From Photobacterium alginatilyticum (GTDB taxonomy: Bacteria; Pseudomonadota; Gammaproteobacteria; Enterobacterales; Vibrionaceae), in assembly GCF_009910675.1 (NCBI RefSeq), contig NZ_RSEJ01000033.1, positions 1 through 59,179 on the forward strand: a DNA stretch of 59,179 nucleotides, read 5' to 3'. The notes below the pieces were generated by a model. It did no database searches and was not told where the DNA came from. It saw only the letters and a list, made by a program, of their open reading frames with translations. Both the position numbers and the translations under genes were made by a program. Positions 27,709 through 34,686 of the stretch are shown here, one piece after another; positions within the stretch are counted from its first letter, which is position 1; every line of letters begins with the position of its first letter.

Positions 27709-28040
27709 CAAGCATCACTAAGCAATTTTACTATCAACTTGTCCATACTCTATAAGCAACAGTTCTTATAATGGCGCCATATTGCTATTTTATTAGAATT
27801 TCCTTCAAAACTATCAGTTAACCTTTTTGTTACAGCTTTTTTCACATTAGTTTTCAAGCCAGTAGCACAATAAAAATACGCCGCCTAAAATACTGCTTTA
27901 GATCATAAATACCGCCATTATATGTCGAGTAAATGCCACCAATTAGGTAAATTAGCCATAAATAATGTGTAAGAAAGTATTTTTATATACACACATTTTC
28001 TTTTAATTGGTTTTATTTTGTAGTTTAAGAGGACACTTCC
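27709..28040. other. Leader/promoter region of dcuC
   Basis: About 330 strongly AT-rich bases. An inverted repeat AATGTGT (27964-27970) and ACACATT (27991-27997) with 20 bases between lies 44 bases before dcuC and may be an operator or mRNA stem. No clean FNR (TTGAT-N4-ATCAA) site is seen. Confidence 0.45.
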
Positions 28041-29396
28041 ATGTTGGAGCTTATAATTGGTCTTCTGGTTGCTGCGGGTGTAGGTCGATACATCTTCAAA
28101 GGATATACAGCAACTGGAGTGCTATTAACTGGCGGTATTATTTTACTTGCCATCACAGCGGCGTTAGGTAAGAACGTGCTGCCTACTGGCGTCACGTCAA
28201 CAGGCAACGCTGTCACTGATGTATTTGAGTATATTAAATACCTGCTAATGTACCGCGCCGGCGGACTTGGCATGATGATCATGATGCTATGTGGCTTTGC
28301 AGCCTACATGACCAAGATCGGTGCCAACGACATGGTCGTGAAAATGGCGTCCAAACCACTACAGTTTATCAAGTCTCCTTACATTCTGATGGTCGCCACC
28401 TACTTCGTTGCCTGCCTGATGTCTCTTGCTGTTTCATCTGCAACCGGTCTGGGTGTATTGCTAATGGCAACCTTGTTCCCGCTGATGGTTAATATGGGTA
28501 TCAGTCGCGGCGCTGCAGCTGCAATCTGTGCGTCACCGGCAGCTATCATTCTGTCTCCAACTTCGGGTGATGTTGTCGTTGCTGCTGAAGCAGCAGGTAT
28601 GGAGCTGATTGATTTTGCCTTCAAGACAACACTGCCAATTTCTATTGTCGCTATTATCGCCATGGCGGCTGCTCACTTCTTCTGGCAGCGCTACCTGGAT
28701 GACAAAGAAGGTGTGGTTCACGAAAAACTGGACGTTAGCGAACTGACGGTTGATGCGCCAAAATTCTTCTGCATTTTGCCTTTCACGCCGATCATCGGTG
28801 TATTGCTGTTCAGCGGTAAGCTGTTCCCGGAACTACACATCGTCACTATTCTGGTGATCTGTATGTTCCTTGCTGCGGTGATCGAACTGATCCGCCACCG
28901 TAACTCAAAAATGGTATTTGAAGGCCTGGATGCTGCGTATAAAGGGATGGCAGATGCCTTCTCTGGCGTGGTTATGCTGTTGATTGCAGCGGGTGTTTTC
29001 GCGCAAGGTTTAAAATCTGTCGGTTTCATCGACAACCTGCTTCACCTTGCTGAAATCGCGGGTGCCGGCGGTATCTTCCTGATGATCCTATTGGTTGGTA
29101 TCACAGCAATTGCAGCTGTCACTACCGGTTCAGGTAACGCGCCGTTCTACGCATTCGTTGAGCTTATTCCTAGCCTTGCGGCCAAAATGGGCATCAACCC
29201 GGCATACCTGGTTATCCCTATGCTTCAGGCATCTAACCTTGGCCGTACCATTTCTCCGGTATCTGGTGTTGTTGTTGCCTGTTCGGGCATGGCGAAGTTG
29301 TCTCCGTTCGAAGTGGTTAAACGTACTTCTGTTCCGGTCTTTGTTGGTATTATCGTGGTAATCATTGCGACCCAAGTTATGGTGCCAGCAGCCTAA
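28041..29396 (+). CDS. dcuC: Anaerobic C4-dicarboxylate transporter DcuC
   Basis: This 451-aa inner-membrane carrier exchanges or exports C4-dicarboxylates such as succinate and fumarate, mainly in fermentative growth. It has about 12 hydrophobic segments spread through the protein. Family-like stretches include MSLAVSSATGLGVLLMATLFPLM, ASPAAIILSPTSGDVVVAAEAAG near residues 165-190 and TTGSGNAPFYAFVELIPSLAAKMG near 355-380. Length is close to E. coli DcuC (461 aa). It is a single gene with AAGAGGACACTTCC before the ATG and a terminator after it. Confidence 0.9.
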   Translation: MLELIIGLLVAAGVGRYIFKGYTATGVLLTGGIILLAITAALGKNVLPTGVTSTGNAVTDVFEYIKYLLMYRAGGLGMMIMMLCGFAAYMTKIGANDMVVKMASKPLQFIKSPYILMVATYFVACLMSLAVSSATGLGVLLMATLFPLMVNMGISRGAAAAICASPAAIILSPTSGDVVVAAEAAGMELIDFAFKTTLPISIVAIIAMAAAHFFWQRYLDDKEGVVHEKLDVSELTVDAPKFFCILPFTPIIGVLLFSGKLFPELHIVTILVICMFLAAVIELIRHRNSKMVFEGLDAAYKGMADAFSGVVMLLIAAGVFAQGLKSVGFIDNLLHLAEIAGAGGIFLMILLVGITAIAAVTTGSGNAPFYAFVELIPSLAAKMGINPAYLVIPMLQASNLGRTISPVSGVVVACSGMAKLSPFEVVKRTSVPVFVGIIVVIIATQVMVPAA

Positions 29397-29419
29397 GCCG
29401 AACCATCAAGTAGTCAATA

Positions 29420-29443
29420 GCCCGCAGGATATGCGGGCTTTTT
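29420..29443 (+). terminator. Terminator of dcuC
   Basis: Stem GCCCGCA/TGCGGGC with a five-base loop, followed by five T residues. Confidence 0.92.
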
Positions 29444-29854
29444 ATTATAATCAGACACCCAAATAGATATTAACCTTATTCACATAGTTAAATCCGCAGA
29501 TCATCCCCGCCAGCTCCGCTATTTGGCTTATTCATTTCATAAAATCATACCCACTAAAACATTATCCTGTATTTATTAAAAACTCAGTGATCGAGTCTGA
29601 CACTCATTGCATAGATAACTAATAATAAGAAGAATCGAACAATATTAAGCCCAATCCCCTAAAAAGTAAGAAAGCGCCAGAAATTCAATTATGTATAAAA
29701 GTGATATCCCATCTACATTTGATTTTAAGCGGAGTAATACCGCATTTTTTGTAATGACATTTTTGTCATAACAAAAGCCGTTTAATGACTTGTGGAGTCA
29801 GTAATACAGCTTCAGCTATCGAGCTATGACTTTTGATGTAGAGAGAGAATATCT
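29444..29854. other. Intergenic region before the Aer-like receptor gene
   Basis: About 410 AT-rich bases, expected to hold the receptor promoter. A 13-bp inverted repeat with one mismatch (TTTTGTAATGACA 29747-29759; TGTCATAACAAAA 29764-29776) lies 78 bases before the start. No gene is seen. Confidence 0.5.
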
Positions 29855-31399
29855 ATGCGAAAGAATACCCATGTCACAGACAATGAAATAGTTTTGGCTC
29901 CCAATGCCCAGCTGGTTACGACCACCGATTTGAAAGGTGTCATCACCTATGCAAACAATGAATTCATAGACATTTGTGGCTACTCAGCTGACGAGCTTGT
30001 TGGACAACACCACAATATTATCCGACACCCCGACATGCCGCCCCAAGCCTTCGCTGATTTATGGCAGCATCTCAAGGCTGAGCAATCATGGCGTGGAATT
30101 GTCAAAAATTGCTGCAAAGACGGTAGCTACTACTGGGTAGACGCTTATGTCACTCCACTGTATCAGAACAACCAAGTCTGCGGTTACCAGTCGGTCAGGC
30201 GCAAACCCAACAGTGAAATGATTTCCAAGGCTGAGCAAATTTACCAGCAACTCAACCAACAGAAAAACCCATATTCATTTCAGCTGTCCACCGTACAAAA
30301 AATGCTCCTGTGCTTTCAGGTTCTTGTGCTGACTATTGCTGGCGCACACTTCTTTTTGCCGAACTATGCCGAATACAGTGCACTGGTTCCCCTCGTCGTC
30401 ACTTTCTTACTGTTTCGCAACGAACTACTTAAGACTCCCTCATATTTACAGCAGTTGACTGACCAATACGACAGCCTAACCCGAATTATCTATAGCGGAG
30501 ATACAAAAGAATCTATTGCCAAGTTTCACCTCCAGTTAGGTGATGCCCGGCTGAAAACCGTACTGGGACGTGTCGATGATGCCTCAGGCACGCTGGCAAA
30601 CGTTGCTGATACCCTGCAACAGGCCTCCACATCAGCCAAGGCATCTATCACCGAGCAAGACAAGGAAACACAGATGATTGCCACGGCCATCACCGAGCTA
30701 TCAACGGTATCTAACGAAATTGCTCAAAATACCCAGCTTACGGCAGACAAAGTTGCCACCGCCCAACAGCAATGTATCAAAACCACCGAAGCGCTCAATT
30801 CAACCCAGCAGGCTATCAATGAATTAGAGCAGGAGACAGAAAACACCGCCGAGACGGCCAAGTCTCTGGTCAAAGTCTCCGATCAGATAGAAACCATGAT
30901 GGTCGAAATACAGGGCATCGCTGAGCAGACGAACCTGCTGGCACTGAATGCCGCGATCGAAGCCGCCCGAGCGGGAGAGCAAGGGCGCGGGTTTGCTGTC
31001 GTCGCCGACGAAGTACGTGCCCTATCGCAACGAACACACGGTGCCACCGAAAAAATACAGCATGGCATCAGCGATATTAACTCAACTTTGAACCAGTGGC
31101 AGTCACGCACAACCATCAGTATTGAGAAGACCAAAGAATGTGTCGACAACACAGATACAACAGCCCAAAGTATTAGAGAGGTTGTAGCTATGGTTGATGA
31201 AATGGCAGAAATATCGACTCAGATTGCCACTGCAGCCGAAGAGCAAGGAGTGGTCTCAGCTGAAATCAGTAGCAATGTTAACCAAATCTCATATTCTTCG
31301 ACAAAAAACCTGGAACAAGTAGAAAAAATGGAAAAATCGTCCATCTTGATGCGTGAAAAGGTTACCATACTCAAAGGACTTGGAAAGTCCTTCGGCTAA
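29855..31399 (+). CDS. Aer-like chemotaxis receptor (PAS-MCP)
   Basis: This 514-aa receptor has a cytoplasmic PAS domain at about residues 15-120 (TTDLKGVITYANNEFIDICGYS; later NCCKDGSYYWVDAYVTPLY), then a membrane hairpin near 155-185 and a signalling domain with the conserved AEQTNLLALNAAIEAARAGE hub near 355-375. This is the layout of Aer/BdlA-type energy or oxygen sensors. The PAS probably binds FAD or heme; which one cannot be told from sequence. A short basic segment replaces a canonical HAMP. Confidence 0.9.
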   Translation: MRKNTHVTDNEIVLAPNAQLVTTTDLKGVITYANNEFIDICGYSADELVGQHHNIIRHPDMPPQAFADLWQHLKAEQSWRGIVKNCCKDGSYYWVDAYVTPLYQNNQVCGYQSVRRKPNSEMISKAEQIYQQLNQQKNPYSFQLSTVQKMLLCFQVLVLTIAGAHFFLPNYAEYSALVPLVVTFLLFRNELLKTPSYLQQLTDQYDSLTRIIYSGDTKESIAKFHLQLGDARLKTVLGRVDDASGTLANVADTLQQASTSAKASITEQDKETQMIATAITELSTVSNEIAQNTQLTADKVATAQQQCIKTTEALNSTQQAINELEQETENTAETAKSLVKVSDQIETMMVEIQGIAEQTNLLALNAAIEAARAGEQGRGFAVVADEVRALSQRTHGATEKIQHGISDINSTLNQWQSRTTISIEKTKECVDNTDTTAQSIREVVAMVDEMAEISTQIATAAEEQGVVSAEISSNVNQISYSSTKNLEQVEKMEKSSILMREKVTILKGLGKSFG

Positions 31400-31546
31400 T
31401 CAAACACTTAGATTATTATGCCGGGCGGATTTTGAGCTTTGTTCGATTATATTTGCATTTTGTTGCTTAACAATTTGAACTGTATCATAATTTGCTCGTC
31501 TATAACTTCAATCATGATGCATTACTTACAGTACTGAAAAACCAAT

Positions 31547-32257
31547 ATGGCAAACCCGCTCGACGATAATATCACTTATATTAGTCTTCAAAACCTGAAG
31601 GTTTCGCTCACTGATATGTCGGTCACGAATAGTAATGATGGTGCCCAAACTCAACTGCGCATCAAAGAGGCCGAATTACTCAAATATCTCTGTCAACGAT
31701 ACCCGAACGTAGCGCTTCGTACTGACATCGCAGAAAACGTCTGGGCAAATACCTATGCATCAGAGTTTACAATTAACCAAACGGTCAACAGCTTACGCTC
31801 GAAGCTATTCAACCAAGGCAAGGCCCTGATCATTACCGTCCCCAAACGTGGCTACAAACTAGGGGTACAGCCTGAATTTCATACTAGCCTTCCTCCCTTT
31901 CCAGAAACTAACGATGCGGGACCAAAGATAACAACAACAGCCAAACCTGAAACCGTTGTCCCAACCCCATCGCCGAAGAAGAAAAAACAATCGGACATCA
32001 GGCTTAGTAAACCTATGTTTGGCTTAATCACCATTCTCGCCAGTTTACTGGTTGTGTTCGGTGTCAGCTTTACTCAACAAGAAGACATTGAGGCAGTGCG
32101 AATAAATAATACATTTATACTGTTTACTCCAAATGAGAATGAACTCAAACTGATAAATGAAACATTGCAATCAACCCACTATGACTATATCGATAAGGTC
32201 AGTGCCACAATTTACGGGTGTGGAGAGGACAAACAATGCATAAATATCACCCCTTAA
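31547..32257 (+). CDS. ToxR-like transmembrane transcriptional regulator (VtrA-like)
   Basis: This 236-aa protein has an N-terminal OmpR/ToxR-type winged helix (about residues 10-108; ASEFTINQTVNSLRSKLF is the recognition helix and ITVPKRGYKL the wing), a Pro/Lys-rich linker (115-155), one membrane segment near 157-175 and a periplasmic tail of about 60 residues ending with a Cys pair (CGEDKQC). It is not ToxR itself: the tail is short and unlike ToxR. It overlaps the next gene by 22 bases. The one-component regulator plus small membrane partner recalls ToxR/ToxS, TcpP/TcpH and, most closely, VtrA/VtrC of V. parahaemolyticus, a bile-salt sensor. Target genes are unknown. Confidence 0.85.
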   Translation: MANPLDDNITYISLQNLKVSLTDMSVTNSNDGAQTQLRIKEAELLKYLCQRYPNVALRTDIAENVWANTYASEFTINQTVNSLRSKLFNQGKALIITVPKRGYKLGVQPEFHTSLPPFPETNDAGPKITTTAKPETVVPTPSPKKKKQSDIRLSKPMFGLITILASLLVVFGVSFTQQEDIEAVRINNTFILFTPNENELKLINETLQSTHYDYIDKVSATIYGCGEDKQCINITP

Positions 32258-32664
32258 TAAAACTACTGACTAGTATCATCGTTCTTAGTCTGGCGCTCTT
32301 GTTTCTCAAAGGAAAATTCACACCAGTTTTCTATAAGATCAACGGTTTTTGGCAAGCCGAGTCAGTAAAAGGTGAAGCTTTTTACATGGAGTTTAATGGC
32401 AACACTTTGAATGTCTACGGCCAGGACGAGCGCGCCAAGAAATTCAATGTTCGCTATGATGCCCAGTATCAAAAAGACAGCAATGGCCGGATAGTCTTAA
32501 TTCAAGTATTTGCTGACTCGGATAGCAAATCACTGAAAGACAAGATTGATAAAAGCACCAAGGTTTTCAGTTCGATGCGATTTAAAAAAATTGGCGAAAA
32601 TGTTGTCACCAGTTTCTACAATGGTGAAAACCTTGTCGTCTACAAATTGAAGCCTATCGAGTAA
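32236..32664 (+). CDS. Small membrane-anchored partner protein of the ToxR-like regulator (VtrC/ToxS-like)
   Basis: This 142-aa protein has one N-terminal membrane anchor (about residues 7-25) and a periplasmic domain of about 110 residues that begins with GFWQAE, a lipocalin-like GxW, and is rich in predicted beta strands (FYMEFNGNTLNVYG; FNVRYDAQYQ; VVTSFYNGENLVVYKL). The ATG at 32236 follows a strong GGAGAGGAC site lying inside the end of the regulator gene; the frame could open at 32218 but with no such site. VtrC forms an obligate beta-barrel heterodimer with VtrA; an equivalent role here is inference from order, overlap and topology. Confidence 0.75.
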   Translation: MHKYHPLIKLLTSIIVLSLALLFLKGKFTPVFYKINGFWQAESVKGEAFYMEFNGNTLNVYGQDERAKKFNVRYDAQYQKDSNGRIVLIQVFADSDSKSLKDKIDKSTKVFSSMRFKKIGENVVTSFYNGENLVVYKLKPIE

Positions 32665-32959
32665 CCATATTGCATCGGTAATGATTCTGATCTCTCGGCT
32701 TCTTTCACCGATGCATCAACCCAATTAGCAGGATTATCAGTTTGTATAAAGAAAATTGGATGAACATGTAATTTTATGGAGCAATCTGTGAAAGAAAGCC
32801 AACGCTTATATTAAAAACAAACCAGTTGATTCGAAACGACGAATGGCACCGAACTCCATACAAAAACCGCCGAGTGTTAAGCGCTAACTTGATTGCTTTG
32901 TTTGCTGTATCTGCCCCATGCCCTATGCTTAGTGAATTAAAACCTATAGGTATAACTCG
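32665..32959. other. Intergenic region before the SDR gene
   Basis: About 295 bases with no gene. It contains the palindrome GTTA-AGCGC-TAAC at 32877-32889, which includes an integron-type GTTRRRY core (GTTAAGC), about 80 bases before the SDR start. Confidence 0.4.
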
Positions 32960-33667
32960 TTGAAGATACTAATTATCGGTGGTTCAGGCGGCATAGGTAC
33001 TGCACTTGTTAGCCTGTTTGTAACGTCTAAGCCTGAAGCCATTATTTATGCCACATACCGAACCCATAGACCACTAATTGAAAATAACCGAGTTCGCTGG
33101 TATCAACTAGACGCAACTTCTGAGCAAGATGTTCGCGCACTAGCAAACAGTATTACTAGTCTAGACATATTGATTAATGCTGCGGGATCCCTGCACTTAC
33201 CAAGCCGTAAACCTGAAAAGTCTGTTAATGAGTTTAATCCTGACTTTTTTAATCACAATATTCAATCGAATGTTGTACCAACCATGTACCTTGCAAAATA
33301 CTTTGCCAAACACCTGAAATCAAAACAAGGTACTTATTTCATAGCGATTTCCGCACGAATTGGAAGTATTGAAGACAACAAAATTGGTGGATGGATTAGT
33401 TATCGCTGTTCTAAAGCTGCACTGAACATGGCCATCAAAACCATTAGTATTGAGTGGAAACATAAACTACCCAACTGCTGTGTATTCGCATTTCATCCTG
33501 GAACAACCGATACCAATTTATCTAAGCCGTTTCAGAGAAACGTCCCTTCGAACAAGCTATTTACATCCGATTATGTAGCGTATTGCTTGCTTGAGCTATT
33601 AGATGCAGCAGAACCAACAGATTCAGGTAAATTCTTCAGTTATGATGGAACAGAAATACCTTGGTAG
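32960..33667 (+). CDS. Short-chain dehydrogenase/reductase (C-factor/CsgA-like)
   Basis: This 235-aa NAD(P)-dependent oxidoreductase has the N-terminal cofactor motif GGSGGIG near residue 7, NAAG near 73, the catalytic Ser region ISARIGS near 130 and YRCSK (YxxxK) near 149-153. The C-terminal FHPGTTDTNLSKPF matches the CsgA-like SDR group. The start is a TTG with AGG upstream. The gene looks AT-richer than the core genes around it and lies between cassette-like repeats. Substrate unknown. Confidence 0.88.
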   Translation: MKILIIGGSGGIGTALVSLFVTSKPEAIIYATYRTHRPLIENNRVRWYQLDATSEQDVRALANSITSLDILINAAGSLHLPSRKPEKSVNEFNPDFFNHNIQSNVVPTMYLAKYFAKHLKSKQGTYFIAISARIGSIEDNKIGGWISYRCSKAALNMAIKTISIEWKHKLPNCCVFAFHPGTTDTNLSKPFQRNVPSNKLFTSDYVAYCLLELLDAAEPTDSGKFFSYDGTEIPW

Positions 33668-33678
33668 TGTGGAACACG

Positions 33679-33784
33679 CTCTAACACCGGAGATAAAGTG
33701 CGCAAACACAACTCCAACAAAGCACACCGAACTTCAAACCAAAACCACGAAACGTTACGCATCCGCTTGAGCAATTTGTTAGCC
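33679..33784. repeat. attC-like recombination site (degenerate)
   Basis: A block of about 106 bases between the SDR and GNAT genes opens with CTCTAAC and closes with GTTAGCC, each one base away from the integron RYYYAAC and GTTRRRY core sites. Between them AAGTGCGC (from 33696) can pair with CGCATCCGCTT (to 33769) with a bulge, and GAGCAATTTGTTAGC resembles attC ends I remember from vibrio superintegrons. No integrase gene is in the window. Assignment is inference. Confidence 0.42.
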
Positions 33785-33790
33785 GCGTAC

Positions 33791-34201
33791 TCACAGCAAC
33801 TTAGTAAAAAAGTGTCGTGCATGATCGACTGGGTAATTTTCTAAGGTCATGTGACATACATAACCATGTTTCTCGTAGAACGGTTTAGCCTGAAAGCTAA
33901 ATGTATCCACCATGGATGAGTGGCAACCTTTTGACTTAGCGTGATTCTCAAGCTGAAGTAATAGATTACTTCCAACATCCTTACCTCGAATCGACTCCTC
34001 AACCCAAAGGAAATTTATCAAAAGCCAATTGCCAAATACCTCAGCGGTAATTCCGCCTACTTTTTTTTCATTGACCTTGGCGTAAAACGCAACTTTTTCA
34101 CGATCTAGTCCATTAAGAAAAGGCTGATTGTGCTCTACTAATCCATTACGTATTTCGTTAATGCTCTCATCTGAGGGAGCTACATCTAACTCAAATTCCA
34201 T
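33791..34201 (-). CDS. GNAT family N-acetyltransferase
   Basis: This 136-aa enzyme has a single GNAT domain. Motif A is seen as LWVEESIRGKDVGSNLLLQLENHAK near residues 68-92, with the acetyl-CoA-binding R-x-x-x-V-G/S variant of RxxGxG/A, and motif B as PFYEKHGYV near 106-114. The start has AGAGGATAAA upstream. It is in reverse orientation to the SDR gene and is flanked by GGCTAAC/GTTAGCC words on both sides, as in integron cassettes. Substrate unknown. Confidence 0.88.
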   Translation of the reverse strand: MEFELDVAPSDESINEIRNGLVEHNQPFLNGLDREKVAFYAKVNEKKVGGITAEVFGNWLLINFLWVEESIRGKDVGSNLLLQLENHAKSKGCHSSMVDTFSFQAKPFYEKHGYVCHMTLENYPVDHARHFFTKLL

Positions 34202-34686
34202 TTTATCCTCTAAGCGGCTAACAGTATATTCTACAAAATCAGTTCACATATACCTTTCGAACTTCAGAGGTACACGAAGAAGATTATCGAATCGAATTCG
34301 CCTATCTCACCACCCGCGACCGATTGCCATATTCATTCCCCTACCGAATAGCTCAGTATGAAACCATATGAAATGTAAGGTGTAAATAGGGTCCCCGTCA
34401 TCCGTGCCTAGTAAACCTGTCAACTTTTTTGATTAGCCTTCAGCCGCTAACCAATCATGTCCTGGGCATATTACTTCATCAGAGGTTGCCATGACCCGTG
34501 CTAAGATGGTTCAGATTTGACAACAATTTATCTGGTAAACAAACCACGATATTCATCAGATTCAGGCTAAGATTAACCCACATCTTTTTTATGTCCTCTT
34601 GGTGAGCTAAACCCAGAGAATATCAGGGCTAGCCAGTTATTTACCAAGCGGCTATAATTCCCGCCTTCTAAGATTGAGGCCAATGT
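34202..34686. other. Intergenic remnant region before ygiQ
   Basis: About 485 bases without a complete gene. It begins with a GCGGCTAAC word next to the GNAT start, and ends with the ygiQ leader. In the middle is a piece that resembles the 5' end of a Y1-type transposase gene (see 34491-34520). Nothing else is recognised. Confidence 0.5.
34491..34520 (+). pseudogene. Possible N-terminal remnant of a Y1-type (RAYT-like) transposase gene
   Basis: The frame reads MTRAKMVQI then stops. The first residues, and the upstream CTGTCAACTTTTTTGATTA stretch, resemble what I remember of vibrio REP-associated transposases beginning MTRAR. Only nine codons remain, so this is weak. Confidence 0.25.
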
